Shown here in pieces: positions 27,398 to 36,540 of a DNA stretch of 64,000 nt. Location of the stretch: positions 1,116,001 to 1,180,000 of the forward strand of contig NC_017075.1 in assembly GCF_000284255.1 (NCBI RefSeq). The letters run 5' to 3'. Position numbers and translations under genes: made by a program. Under the pieces are notes generated by a model. That model was given only the letters and a program-made list of their open reading frames with translations. It searched no databases and was not told the origin of the DNA. Source of the stretch: Rubrivivax gelatinosus IL144. GTDB taxonomy: Bacteria; Pseudomonadota; Gammaproteobacteria; Burkholderiales; Burkholderiaceae_C. Within the stretch, counting starts at the first letter, position 1; every line of letters begins with the position of its first letter.

Positions 27398-28690
27398 TCA
27401 GCGCGCGCCGTCGCAGCGCACGCAGACCTTCAGCCCTTCGGGCAGGCGGATGCGGATGAACTCGGTGTCGTCCGAGGCCAGCGCGCGGCCGCCGCCGTAC
27501 GGAAAGTTGTTGTCGTTGATGACCAGCAGCGTGCGCGCGTCCAGCGGCAGCACGTCCTCGATCGTCGTGTACGGCAGCGAGAAGGTCGTGCTGCCGTCGC
27601 GGTTCAGGTCGTCGGGGTCGGCGATCGCCATCAGGTCGACGAGCTCGGTCTTCTTCACCGTGCCGCCGGCCTCGACGCCCTCGATGTCGATCAGGTAGAG
27701 CTTCTTGAACGGCGTGCCGCTGGTGGCCGTCGAGCCGTTGCGCTCGATGACGATGAAGCGGTGGTCGTCGACCGCGGTCATGTCGCCGATCGCCGTGCCC
27801 TGCGCGTCCAGCGGGTAGACGTAGCGCACGCCGGTCCAGCTGCGGCTGGCGATGTCGAACTCGTTGATGCGCAGCGTCTTGTCGGCGTCTCCCGTGACCG
27901 TCTTCTCCAGCAGCGCGTAGAGCTTCTTGCCGTCGCGCGACAGTGCCATGCCCTCGAAGCCGCCGGAGCTGGCGAGGTTGGCCGTCGCGCGGCCGGCCAG
28001 CACCTCGGGGTGCTGCGGCGAGTAGACGCCCGGCAGCGGGATCGGCGTGCCGAGCAGCTTGCCGCTGGCGTCGGTCTCCAGCAGGAAGGGGCCGAACTCG
28101 TCGCCGAACCAGTAGTGGCCGTCGGCGCTGCGGCGCACAGACTCGATGTCGAAGTCGGCGCCGGTCAGCAGCCGCTGGCTGCGGATCGAGGCGTCGACCT
28201 CGGGGTTGGTGTCGACACCGTAGTAGTGCTTGAGATCGGCCTGGATCGTCCAGCCGACCTTGTGCTCGGGGTCCGAGAGGCCGATGTGCGTGCTGGCGTC
28301 GAAGCTGCGGCGCAGGCGGCCTGTGCTCCTGTCGGCCGGATGCACGATGCCGCGGCCGCCTTCGCGGGTGCGCCACTCGGGGCGCACGGTGTAGACGCGC
28401 AGCAGCGCGTCGGCCGAGTTGTTCTGGGCGCCGAAGCCGTTGTCCGGCATCACGCGGAAGGTGCCGGGCACCGGGCCCGGCAGCACCGCCGAGAAGCCCT
28501 GCACCGGCTGGCCGGCGAACGGCGGCACGTTGCTGCCATAAGGGTTGGGCGAAGCGAACTGGCCCGAGGTCGGGCCGTCGGCGAAGGTGGCGGCGGGCAG
28601 CAGGGCCCAGCCGGTCAGCGTCTGCGCCGGGGCGGCGGGGGCGAAGGCGGCCAGCGTGGTGATCGCGGCGGCGAACAGGGTCTTGTTCAT
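27398..28690 (-). CDS. Exported esterase-like activity of phytase family protein
   Basis: A 430-residue protein with a Sec signal peptide (about residues 1-22, AAPAQ). The remainder looks like a beta-propeller of the phytase-like/esterase-like family (PF13449): GFSAVLPGPVPGTFRVMPDNGFG, LTGADFDIESVRRSADGHYWFGDEFGPF and GGFEGMALSRDGKKLYALLE are typical. The substrate is not known; family members are periplasmic or secreted phosphoesterase candidates. A strong ribosome-binding site (AGGAGGA, minus strand, 28700-28694) fixes the start at 28690. It is convergent with aspS and divergent from the DAHP synthase gene. Confidence 0.82.
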   Translation of the reverse strand: MNKTLFAAAITTLAAFAPAAPAQTLTGWALLPAATFADGPTSGQFASPNPYGSNVPPFAGQPVQGFSAVLPGPVPGTFRVMPDNGFGAQNNSADALLRVYTVRPEWRTREGGRGIVHPADRSTGRLRRSFDASTHIGLSDPEHKVGWTIQADLKHYYGVDTNPEVDASIRSQRLLTGADFDIESVRRSADGHYWFGDEFGPFLLETDASGKLLGTPIPLPGVYSPQHPEVLAGRATANLASSGGFEGMALSRDGKKLYALLEKTVTGDADKTLRINEFDIASRSWTGVRYVYPLDAQGTAIGDMTAVDDHRFIVIERNGSTATSGTPFKKLYLIDIEGVEAGGTVKKTELVDLMAIADPDDLNRDGSTTFSLPYTTIEDVLPLDARTLLVINDNNFPYGGGRALASDDTEFIRIRLPEGLKVCVRCDGAR

Positions 28691-28879
28691 CGGTCCTCCT
28701 GGTGCTGCGGCCGCCGGGCTGCGGCTCGCGGCGCGATGCTCGTGGCCGGTCGTGACGGCGCGGTGTCGGCGCCGTGAAGCCGGCCCCCGAGGGGCGGTGG
28801 CGCCAGGGGCGCTGGCTATACTGCGGCGCCCCCGGCGGCGCTGGTGCTGCCACCCGCCGCGGCACCAGGACGCCCGCAG

Positions 28880-30001
28880 ATGACCACCCCCCAAGATTCC
28901 AAGGTGCACGACCACGAGGCCGGCCCGCGCGACGCCGCCACGCAGGACAGCACGCGCACCGACGACACCCGCATCGCCGCCGTGCGCGCGCTGGTCTCGC
29001 CCGCGGTGCTGCTCGACGAGCTGCCCGCCACCGACGTCGTGCAGGCCGTCGTCGACGGCGCCCGGCGCGCGATCGGCGACGTGCTGCACGGCCGCGACGA
29101 CCGCCTCGTCGCCGTCGTCGGCCCGTGCTCGATCCACGACTACGACGCCGCGATGGAGTACGCGCGCCGGCTCAAGCCGCTGGCCGACGAGCTGGCCGGC
29201 GAGATCGTCACGGTGATGCGCGTCTACTTCGAGAAGCCGCGCACGACGGTCGGCTGGAAGGGCTTCGTCAACGACCCGCGCCTGGACGGCAGCTTCCGCA
29301 TCAACGAAGGCCTGCGCCGCGCGCGCGAGCTGCTGCTGGACGTCAGCGCGCTGGGCCTGCCGGCGGCCACCGAGTTCCTGGACCTGCTGTCGCCGCAGTA
29401 CCTGGCCGACCTGATCGCTTGGGGCGCGATCGGCGCACGCACTACCGAGAGCCAGAGCCACCGCCAGCTCGCCAGCGGCCTGTCCTGCCCGGTGGGCTTC
29501 AAGAACGGCACCGACGGCGGCGTGCAGGTCGCCGCCGACGCGCTGATGGCCGCCAGCGCGCCGCACAGCTTCATGGGCATGACCAAGATGGGCGTCGCGG
29601 CGATCTTCGAGACCCGCGGCAACCCCGACGGCCACGTCATCCTGCGCGGCGGCAAGGTGCCCAACTACGACGCCGACGCCGTGCAGGCGGCCTGCGCCGT
29701 GCTGCGCCGCGCCGGGCTGCGCGAGCAGGTGATGGTCGACTGCTCTCACGCCAACTCGGCCAAGCAGCCGCGGCGGCAGATCGAGGTCGCCGCCGACGTC
29801 GGCCGCCAGATCGCCGGCGGCGACGGCCGCATCGTCGGCGTGATGGTCGAGAGCCATCTGCACGAAGGCCGCCAGGACCAGGCGCCGGGCTGCCCGCTGG
29901 CCCACGGGGTGTCGATCACCGACGCCTGCCTGGGCTGGGACGACACCGTGCCGCTGCTGCGCGGCCTCGCCGAGGCCGTGCGCGCGCGCCGCGCACGATG
30001 A
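28880..30001 (+). CDS. aroG: 3-deoxy-7-phosphoheptulonate (DAHP) synthase, class I
   Basis: A 373-residue AroF/G/H-type enzyme that condenses phosphoenolpyruvate and erythrose 4-phosphate, the first step of aromatic amino acid synthesis. Seen motifs: VVGPCSIHDYDAAMEYA, YFEKPRTTVGWKGF, GARTTESQSHRQLASGL, GFKNGTDG and VDCSHANSAKQPRRQ. The ATG at 28880 is chosen; a -10-like TATACT at 28817-28822 lies upstream, but no good -35 is visible. Which amino acid inhibits it cannot be told, so the symbol is a class label. It overlaps nudB by 4 bp. Confidence 0.93.
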   Translation: MTTPQDSKVHDHEAGPRDAATQDSTRTDDTRIAAVRALVSPAVLLDELPATDVVQAVVDGARRAIGDVLHGRDDRLVAVVGPCSIHDYDAAMEYARRLKPLADELAGEIVTVMRVYFEKPRTTVGWKGFVNDPRLDGSFRINEGLRRARELLLDVSALGLPAATEFLDLLSPQYLADLIAWGAIGARTTESQSHRQLASGLSCPVGFKNGTDGGVQVAADALMAASAPHSFMGMTKMGVAAIFETRGNPDGHVILRGGKVPNYDADAVQAACAVLRRAGLREQVMVDCSHANSAKQPRRQIEVAADVGRQIAGGDGRIVGVMVESHLHEGRQDQAPGCPLAHGVSITDACLGWDDTVPLLRGLAEAVRARRAR

Positions 30002-30447
30002 CGCGTCCGCCGAAGATCCCGGTGTCGGTGCTGGTGGTCATCCACCGGCTCGACGGCCAGGTGCTGCTGATCGAGCGCGCCCAGCCCGCCGGCTTCTGGC
30101 AGAGCGTCACCGGCTCCATCGACTTCGTCGGCGAGCCGCTGGCGGCCGCGGCGCGCCGCGAGGTCGCCGAGGAGACCGGCATCACCGGCGGCGAGCTGGT
30201 CGACTGGAACCTGTCCAACGTCTACGAGATCTACCCGGTGTGGCGCCACCGCTACGCGCCGGGCGTGACGCACAACACCGAGCACGTCTTCGGCCTCACC
30301 GTGCCGGCGGGCACGCCGGTCGCCCTGAACCCGCGTGAACACCGCGACTGCTGCTGGCTGCCGTGGCACGAGGCGGCCGACCGCTGCTTCTCGCCCAGCA
30401 ACGCCGAGGCCATACTCCAACTGCCCCGTTTCGTGACCTTCGCGTGA
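29998..30447 (+). CDS. nudB: Dihydroneopterin triphosphate diphosphatase (Nudix)
   Basis: A 149-residue Nudix hydrolase. The Nudix box is GSIDFVGEPLAAAARREVAEETG, here cited as GSIDFVGEP followed by REVAEETG, with one residue more than the classical spacing, as recalled for betaproteobacterial NudB. FWQSVTG before it and the NTEHVFGLTVP strand after it fit NudB, which removes pyrophosphate from dihydroneopterin triphosphate in folate synthesis. The ATG overlaps the aroG stop by 4 bp, and the stop overlaps the next GTG start by 4 bp. Confidence 0.85.
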   Translation: MTRPPKIPVSVLVVIHRLDGQVLLIERAQPAGFWQSVTGSIDFVGEPLAAAARREVAEETGITGGELVDWNLSNVYEIYPVWRHRYAPGVTHNTEHVFGLTVPAGTPVALNPREHRDCCWLPWHEAADRCFSPSNAEAILQLPRFVTFA

Positions 30448-31253
30448 ACCGGCTGAAACCGCTGCAGTCGACGCTGATGCCCCCGGCCACCGGGCTGGAG
30501 GCGCTGCGCGTGGCCACCTACAACATCCACAAGGGCGTGCGCGGCGTCGGCCGTGCCAAGCGGCTGGAGATCCACAACCTGGGCCTCGCCGTCGAGTCCT
30601 TCGACGCCGACCTCGTCTTCCTGCAGGAGGTGCGGCTGTTCAACACGCGCGAGTCGCGCCATTTCCAGCGCACCTCCTTCGGCTGGCCCGAGCAGGGCCA
30701 GGCCGAGTTCCTGGCGCCCGAGGGCTACGACGTCGCCTACCGCACCAACGCCGTCACGCGCCACGGCGAGCACGGCAACGCGCTGCTGTCGCGCTGGCCG
30801 ATCGGCGAGATCGGCCCCCACGACGTCAGCGACCACCGCTTCGAGCAGCGCGGCCTGCTGCACGTGCCGGTGCAGTGGCAGGGCGCGACGCTGCACGCCG
30901 TCGTCGCCCACTTCGGCCTGGTGCACGCCAGCCGCCTGCGCCAGGTGGCGCGCCTGGCCGAGTTCATCGACGCCGTCGTGCCGGCCGACGAGATGCTGAT
31001 CGTCGCCGGCGACTTCAACGACTGGAACGAGCGCCTGGATTCGCCGATGGCGACGATCGGCCTGCAGCGCGCCGTCGCGCCCGACGCGACGCGGCTGCAG
31101 CGCCTGACCTTCCCGTCGCTGGCGCCGGTGTTCGCGCTCGACCGCTTCTACCTGCGCGGCCTGCGCTGCGTCTCGACGATGGTGCCGCGCGGCATGGCCT
31201 GGGCACGCATGTCCGACCACCTGCCGCTGGTCGCGGAACTGGAGCCGGCCTGA
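30444..31253 (+). CDS. Endonuclease/exonuclease/phosphatase (EEP) family protein
   Basis: A 269-residue protein of the EEP superfamily (DNase I/inositol-phosphatase fold). The N-terminal LRVATYNIHKGVRG, FLQEVRLFN with the catalytic Glu, the HGNALLSRWPI strand, IVAGDFNDWNERL and the terminal MSDHLPLVAEL all match the catalytic set. In many betaproteobacteria this gene sits directly before clsB, which suggests a link to phospholipid metabolism. The start is a GTG at 30444 overlapping the nudB stop; an internal ATG about 12 residues later is the alternative. Confidence 0.88.
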   Translation: MNRLKPLQSTLMPPATGLEALRVATYNIHKGVRGVGRAKRLEIHNLGLAVESFDADLVFLQEVRLFNTRESRHFQRTSFGWPEQGQAEFLAPEGYDVAYRTNAVTRHGEHGNALLSRWPIGEIGPHDVSDHRFEQRGLLHVPVQWQGATLHAVVAHFGLVHASRLRQVARLAEFIDAVVPADEMLIVAGDFNDWNERLDSPMATIGLQRAVAPDATRLQRLTFPSLAPVFALDRFYLRGLRCVSTMVPRGMAWARMSDHLPLVAELEPA

Positions 31254-32530
31254 TGCCGGTGCCGCTGGACGATCCCTCGGCCTGGGCCTGGTCGGGGGTG
31301 CCCCGGCCGCACTTCGTCGGCGGCAACGACGTGCGCCTGCTGCAAGGCGGCGACGAGCTCTTCCCGCGCATGGTCGCGGCCATCGAAGCCGCGCGCCACG
31401 AGGTCTGGCTGGCGACCTACATCTTCCATTCCGACGACGCCGCGCGCGCGGTGGCCGCCGCGCTGTCGGCCGCCGCCGGGCGCGGCGTCGAGGTCAACGT
31501 CGTCGTCGACGGCTTCGGCTCGCTGCAGACCATGGCCACGCTGCGCGAGTGGCTGCGGCCCAGCGGCGTGCGGCTGGAGGTCTTCCGCCCGCTGGACCGC
31601 TGGTGGGCCTGGCTGCAGCCCGGCCAGATGCGGCGCCTGCACACCAAGCTGTGCGTCGTCGACAGCGAGAGCGCCTACGTCGGCGGCATCAACGTCATCG
31701 ACGACCGCCACGACCTGCACCACGGCTGGAGCGACGCGCCGCGGCTGGACTACGCCGTCGAGCTGCGCGGCCCGATCGCCCGGCAGGTGCGCGACACCGC
31801 ACGCGCGATGTGGGCCCGCGCCCACCTCGGCCACTTCTGGGGCGAGGAACTGCGCGCGCTGGCGCGCAGCGCCGCGCCGGTGGAGCAGACCGTGCTGCTG
31901 CTGCGCCAGCTGCGCACGCGGCCGCAGCCGGTGCCCGGCGACGACGGCGGCGAGCCGGTGCGTGCGGCCTTCGTCGTGCGCGACAACCTGCGCCAGCGCC
32001 GCGCGATCGAGCGCAGCTATGTCGAGGCGATACGCGGCGCGCGCGAGCGCGTCGACATCGCGGTGCCGTACTTCTACCCCGGCCAGACCTTCCGCCGCGC
32101 GCTGCGCCGCGCCGCCGCGCGCGGCGTGCGCGTGCGCCTGCTGCTGCAGGGCAAGATCGACTACCGCATCGCCGCGCTGGCCGCGCGCGCGCTGTACGAC
32201 GAGCTGCGCGCCCACGGCGTGCGCATCTACGAGTACACGCCGGCCTTCCTGCACGCCAAGGTCGCGGTCGTCGACGACGACTGGGCGACGGTCGGAAGCT
32301 CCAACATCGACCCGCTGTCGCTGCTGCTGAACCTCGAAGCCAACGTCGTCGTGCGCGACCCGCTGTTCGCACGCGCGCTGGCCGACCGGCTGGACAGCGC
32401 GATCGACGCCTCGCGCGAGGTGAAGACGCAGCCGGCCGGCAGCGGCTGGCGCAGCTGGCTGCACCGCGGCTTCGTCGCCTGGTGCGCCAGCGTCTACCTG
32501 CGCCTGGCCGGCATCGGCGGGCGCTACTGA
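31253..32530 (+). CDS. clsB: Cardiolipin synthase B
   Basis: A 425-residue phospholipase D superfamily enzyme with two HKD motifs: HTKLCVVDSESAYVGGINV in the first half and HAKVAVVDDDWATVGSSNID in the second. FPRMVAAIEAARHEVWLATYIF near the start is typical of ClsB. It joins phosphatidylglycerol with another phospholipid, or phosphatidylethanolamine, to make cardiolipin. The absence of N-terminal membrane helices separates it from ClsA. The start overlaps the previous stop by one base (TGATG), implying coupling with the EEP gene. Confidence 0.9.
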   Translation: MPVPLDDPSAWAWSGVPRPHFVGGNDVRLLQGGDELFPRMVAAIEAARHEVWLATYIFHSDDAARAVAAALSAAAGRGVEVNVVVDGFGSLQTMATLREWLRPSGVRLEVFRPLDRWWAWLQPGQMRRLHTKLCVVDSESAYVGGINVIDDRHDLHHGWSDAPRLDYAVELRGPIARQVRDTARAMWARAHLGHFWGEELRALARSAAPVEQTVLLLRQLRTRPQPVPGDDGGEPVRAAFVVRDNLRQRRAIERSYVEAIRGARERVDIAVPYFYPGQTFRRALRRAAARGVRVRLLLQGKIDYRIAALAARALYDELRAHGVRIYEYTPAFLHAKVAVVDDDWATVGSSNIDPLSLLLNLEANVVVRDPLFARALADRLDSAIDASREVKTQPAGSGWRSWLHRGFVAWCASVYLRLAGIGGRY

Positions 32531-32634
32531 GCGTCGCCACGGCGACACGCCAGGGCCCTCGGCAAGCGCCTGCCTCAAAGGAAGCACGCCGCGAAGTGTT
32601 TAGCATCGCCCGCACCCCACAGGAGGACTCTTCG

Positions 32635-34236
32635 ATGACCCGATTCCCGTCCGTCCGTCTCGCCGTCGCCGCCGCCGCGCTGCTCGCCTTCGGCGCCGCG
32701 GCCCAGGCCAAGACCCTGGTCTACTGCTCCGAAGGCTCGCCGGAGAACTTCACACCGGCGCTCAACACCACCGGCACCAGCTTCGACGCCGCGCGTCCGG
32801 TCTACGACAAGCTGACCCACTTCGTGCGCGGCAGCACCGAGGTCCAGCCCGGCCTGGCCGAGAGCTGGACGGTGTCGCCCGACGGCCGGGTCTTCACCTT
32901 CAAGCTGCGCAAGGGCGTCAAGTTCCACTCCGGCGTCAACGGCTTCAAGCCGACGCGCGACTTCAACGCCGACGACGTGCTGTTCTCGTTCGAGCGCCAG
33001 TGGAAGGCCGACCATCCCTACGCCAAGGTCTCGGGCGGCAAGTACGACTACTTCGCCGACATGGGTCTGGCGCAGGACCTGGAGTCGCTGGAGAAGCTCG
33101 ACCCGTACACGGTGCGCATGACGCTCAAGCGCGCCAACGTGACGATGATCGCCAACCTGGCGATGGACTTCGCCGCGATCCACTCGGCCGAATACGCCGA
33201 CTTCCTCGCCAAGTCCAACCGCAAGGAACAGTTCGACCAGGTGCCGGTGGGCACCGGGCCGTTCAGCTTCGTTGCCTATCAGAAGGACGCGGTGATCCGC
33301 TACAAGGCCAATCCGGCCTACTGGGGCGCCGAGAAGGCGCTGGTCGACGGCCTGGTCTACGCGATCACGCCCGACCCGACGGCGCGCTACAGCAAGCTTA
33401 AGGCCGGCGAATGCCACTTCGCCGTCGCGCCGCGGCCGGCCGACCTGCCCGAGATGCAGAAGGACCCGAAGCTGCAGGTCATCAGCAAGCCGGGGCTGAA
33501 CATCGCCTACTGGGCCTTCAACAACCAGAAGGCGCCGTTCGACAAGAAGGACGTGCGCCTGGCCTTCAACATGGCGATCGACAAGGCGGCCATCATCCGC
33601 GACGTCTATCTCGGCGCCGGCCAGGCGGCCAAGAACCTGATCCCGCCGACGATGTGGGCCTACGACGACAAGATCAAGCCGATCGCCTACGACCCGGCCA
33701 AGGCCAAGGAGCTGCTGGCCAAGGCCGGCGTGAAGACGCCGCTGGAGATCGACCTCTGGTACATGCCGGTGCAGCGGCCCTACAACCCGAACTCCAAGCG
33801 CATCGCCGAGATGATGCAGGCCGACCTGGCCAAGATCGGCGTCAACGCCAAGCTCGTCACCTACGAGTGGGGCGAGTACCGCAAGCGCATGCAGCAGGGC
33901 GAGCACATGACCGGCATGCTGGGCTGGAACGGCGACAACGGCGACCCCGACAACTTCTTCTTCCTGCACGGCTGCGACGCCGCGCGTGCCGGCGGCCAGA
34001 ACCTGGCCAAGTGGTGCAACAAGGAGTTCGACGAGCGTCTGGAGAAGGCCCGCGCCACGCCCGACCACAAGACCCGGCTCAAGCTCTACCAGGAGATGCA
34101 GGCCATCGAGGCCGCCGACGTGCCCGACATGAAGCTCGCGCACTCGGTCGTCTACGAGGTGATGCGCAAGGAAGTGACGGGCTACAAACAAAGTCCCTTC
34201 TTCTCCCACGAGTTCACCGGCGTGAGCCTGAAGTGA
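32635..34236 (+). CDS. dppA: ABC transporter periplasmic dipeptide-binding protein
   Basis: A 533-residue family 5 solute-binding protein. The signal peptide ends about residue 25 (AAAQA), and the mature part begins KTLVYCSEGSPENF, as in DppA. The LAESWTVSPDGRVFTFKLRKGVKFH region and GMLGWNGDNGDPDNFF, with the conserved acidic and aromatic ligand-loop residues, fit the dipeptide-binding branch. An AGGAGGA ribosome-binding site at 32621-32627 precedes the ATG. It is the first gene of the dpp set; the 104-bp gap after clsB contains a possible -10 (TAGCAT near 32601) but no firm promoter. Confidence 0.92.
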   Translation: MTRFPSVRLAVAAAALLAFGAAAQAKTLVYCSEGSPENFTPALNTTGTSFDAARPVYDKLTHFVRGSTEVQPGLAESWTVSPDGRVFTFKLRKGVKFHSGVNGFKPTRDFNADDVLFSFERQWKADHPYAKVSGGKYDYFADMGLAQDLESLEKLDPYTVRMTLKRANVTMIANLAMDFAAIHSAEYADFLAKSNRKEQFDQVPVGTGPFSFVAYQKDAVIRYKANPAYWGAEKALVDGLVYAITPDPTARYSKLKAGECHFAVAPRPADLPEMQKDPKLQVISKPGLNIAYWAFNNQKAPFDKKDVRLAFNMAIDKAAIIRDVYLGAGQAAKNLIPPTMWAYDDKIKPIAYDPAKAKELLAKAGVKTPLEIDLWYMPVQRPYNPNSKRIAEMMQADLAKIGVNAKLVTYEWGEYRKRMQQGEHMTGMLGWNGDNGDPDNFFFLHGCDAARAGGQNLAKWCNKEFDERLEKARATPDHKTRLKLYQEMQAIEAADVPDMKLAHSVVYEVMRKEVTGYKQSPFFSHEFTGVSLK

Positions 34237-34285
34237 ACCCAGCGGCGGCCGGCGAGCGCCGGCCGCCCTGTCTGAAGTCCCCCGG

Positions 34286-35296
34286 ATGTTCCGCTTCCTC
34301 CTGCGCCGCCTGGCGCTGACGCTGCCGACCTTCGTCGCGCTGATGTTCGTGACCTTCGTCGCGATCCGCCTGGTGCCGGGCGATCCGGTCGAGGTGCGTG
34401 TCGGCGAGCGCGGCATCAGCCCCGAGCGGCTGGCGATGTTCCGCCACGAGCTCGGCCTGGACCAGCCGGTCTGGAAGCAGTTCCTCGACTACTGCGGCCA
34501 GTTGCTGCACGGCGACTTCGGCACCTCGCTGGCGACCAACCAGAAGGTGCTCACCGAGTTCGCGGCGCTGTTCCCGGCGACGCTGGAACTGGCCGCCGCC
34601 GGCATGCTGCTGGCGGTGCTGCTGGGCATCCCCGCCGGCACCATCGCCGCGGCGCGCCGCGGCAGCGTCTACGACCAGGTGCTGATGGGCCTGTCGGTGA
34701 CCGGCTACTCGATGCCGATCTTCTGGTGGGGCCTGCTGCTGATCATGTTCGTCGCCGAGCGCTGGGGGCTGACCCCGGTGTCGGGCCGCATCGACCTGAT
34801 CCAGTTCTACTTCGAGCCGGTGACCGGCTTCATGGTCATCGACGCCTGGCTGTCGGGCCAGGAAGGCGCGGTGAAGGACGCGCTGCACCACCTGGTGCTG
34901 CCGGCCATCGTGCTGGGCACGATCCCGCTGGCGGTCATCGCGCGCATGACACGCTCGGCGATGCTGGAGGTGCTGGGCGAGGACTACGTGCGCACTGCAC
35001 GCGCCAAGGGCCTGCCGCCGTGGCGCGTCGTCGGTCTGCACGCCTTGCGCAACGCGATGATCCCGGTGGTGACCATCGTCGGCCTGCAGGTCGGCACGCT
35101 GATGGCCGGCGCGGTGCTGACCGAGACGATCTTCTCCTGGCCGGGTGTCGGCAAGTGGCTGATCGAGTCGATCTCGCGCCGCGACTACCCGGCGCTGCAG
35201 GGCGGCGTGATGCTGATCTCGTCGATCGTCATCGGCGTCAACCTGCTCGTCGACCTGGCCTACGGGCTGCTGAACCCGAGGATCCGGCATGGCTGA
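34286..35296 (+). CDS. dppB: Dipeptide ABC transporter permease
   Basis: A 336-residue inner-membrane permease of the DppB/OppB type with six predicted membrane segments. MFRFLLRRLALTLPTFVALM is the usual first segment. The cytoplasmic EAA loop is visible as DYVRTARAKGLPPWRVVGLHALRNAMIPV, here cited as YVRTARAKGLPPW. It forms the channel with DppC. It lies 49 bp after dppA and overlaps dppC by 8 bp. Confidence 0.94.
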   Translation: MFRFLLRRLALTLPTFVALMFVTFVAIRLVPGDPVEVRVGERGISPERLAMFRHELGLDQPVWKQFLDYCGQLLHGDFGTSLATNQKVLTEFAALFPATLELAAAGMLLAVLLGIPAGTIAAARRGSVYDQVLMGLSVTGYSMPIFWWGLLLIMFVAERWGLTPVSGRIDLIQFYFEPVTGFMVIDAWLSGQEGAVKDALHHLVLPAIVLGTIPLAVIARMTRSAMLEVLGEDYVRTARAKGLPPWRVVGLHALRNAMIPVVTIVGLQVGTLMAGAVLTETIFSWPGVGKWLIESISRRDYPALQGGVMLISSIVIGVNLLVDLAYGLLNPRIRHG

Positions 35297-36203
35297 GGTC
35301 GCAACGGTTTCCGCAAAACCCGCCGCCGAGCTGTCGCCGCTGCGCGCCTTCTGGGCTGCGTTCCGCGAGAACCGCGGCGCGGTGGCGGGCCTGGTCGTCG
35401 TCGCCTTCGTCGTGCTGCTGGCGCTGGGCGCCGACGTTATCGCGCCTTACTCGCCGACCGAGCAGTTCCGCGAGTCGGTGCGTTTGCCGCCGATGTGGGT
35501 CGAAGGCGGCCATGCGCAGTTCGTCTTCGGCACCGACAGCCTGGGCCGCGACATGCTGTCGCGGCTGATCCACGGCGCGCGCGTGTCGCTGTTCATCGGC
35601 ATCGCGGTGATGGGCGTGTCCTTCGTGCTCGGCGTGCTGCTGGGCCTGGCCTGCGTGTCCTTCAAGGGGCCGCTGGGGCTGGCGGTGGACACCGCGGTGA
35701 CGCGGCTGATGGACCTGATCATGGCCGTGCCCAGCCTGGTGCTGGCGATCCTGGTCGTCGCGGTGCTCGGGCCCAACCTGTTCAACACCATCGTCGCGGT
35801 GACCATCGTCTACCTGCCGCGCTACGTGCGCCTGGTGCGCGCCTCGGCGCTGGCCGAGCTCGGCAAGGACTACGTCGTCGCGGCGCGCGTGGCCGGCGTC
35901 GGCCCGGTGCGGCTGATGTTCCGCACGGTGCTGCCCAACTGCCTGTCGCCGCTGATCGTGCAGGCGGCACTCGGCGTCAGCGACGCGATCCTCGAAGCTG
36001 CGGCGCTCGGCTTCCTCGGTCTGGGCGCGCAGCCGCCCACCGCCGAGTGGGGCACGATGCTCGCCGACGCACGCGAGTTCATCCGCTCCGACCCCTGGAT
36101 GGTCACGCTGCCCGGCCTGGCGATCCTCGTCACCGTCGTCTCGATCAACCTGATGGGCGACGGGCTGCGCGACGCGCTCGATCCGAAGATGAGGCGGTCG
36201 TGA
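35289..36203 (+). CDS. dppC: Dipeptide ABC transporter permease
   Basis: A 304-residue permease of the DppC/OppC type. The N-terminal cytoplasmic tail leads into FRENRGAVAGLVVVAFVVLL. FGTDSLGRDMLSRLIHGARVS is the signature region before the transmembrane domain, and the EAA loop reads YVVAARVAGVGPVRLMFR. It starts 8 bp inside dppB. After its stop, 337 bp without a gene separate it from dppD, which is unusual because the remaining dpp genes are tightly packed. Confidence 0.94.
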   Translation: MAEVATVSAKPAAELSPLRAFWAAFRENRGAVAGLVVVAFVVLLALGADVIAPYSPTEQFRESVRLPPMWVEGGHAQFVFGTDSLGRDMLSRLIHGARVSLFIGIAVMGVSFVLGVLLGLACVSFKGPLGLAVDTAVTRLMDLIMAVPSLVLAILVVAVLGPNLFNTIVAVTIVYLPRYVRLVRASALAELGKDYVVAARVAGVGPVRLMFRTVLPNCLSPLIVQAALGVSDAILEAAALGFLGLGAQPPTAEWGTMLADAREFIRSDPWMVTLPGLAILVTVVSINLMGDGLRDALDPKMRRS

Positions 36204-36267
36204 AGCAGCTTTCGACCACCCTTGACGCAGCGCCACCGGGCCTGCCGGCGTTCCACTGTCGTGTGCA

Positions 36268-36503
36268 GGCGGAGCGGGCGGCAGCCGTCGGGGGTGACTG
36301 GAGGCGGCGAGCAGCGCAGGCTTCGCGGTCGGCGCGCGTCAGCGCGCATCGTGATCTGACTCGCGGCCGACTGTTTGAGCGGAGCTCACGCAGTGAGCGC
36401 AGCGAGTTGGGCCGCGCGACCGCGAAGCCGAGCAGCGCAGCGGAGTCGGCCCGCAGGGCCGACCGCCGAGGCGGAACCCCCGGCGGCTGCCGCCCGCTCC
36501 GCC
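36268..36503. repeat. 236-bp element with 28-bp terminal inverted repeats, MITE-like, between dppC and dppD
   Basis: The gap 36204-36540 has no supportable gene. Inside it, 36268-36295 and 36476-36503 are inverted copies of each other over 28 bp with a single mismatch (left copy starts GGCGGAGCGGGCGGCAGCCG). The interior has two smaller hairpins: GCTCAC/GTGAGC at 36384-36398 and an 8-bp stem GTCGGCCC/GGGCCGAC at 36445-36463. It has no coding capacity for a transposase. It could be a non-autonomous mobile element or an intergenic repeat family; the interior resembles stretches I recall between genes in related Burkholderiales. It would be transcribed within the dpp message and could attenuate or stabilise it. 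Confidence 0.65.
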
Positions 36504-36540
36504 CGCCGCAAGGCTCGCGAACGCTGCCGAACCAAATCTC

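Noticed and set aside
36204..36540. Insertion sequence or small gene between dppC and dppD
   Set aside because: Inverted repeats are present, but no transposase frame fits; the translated frame is only Ser/Ala/Arg-rich filler. I kept it as a non-coding repeat element.
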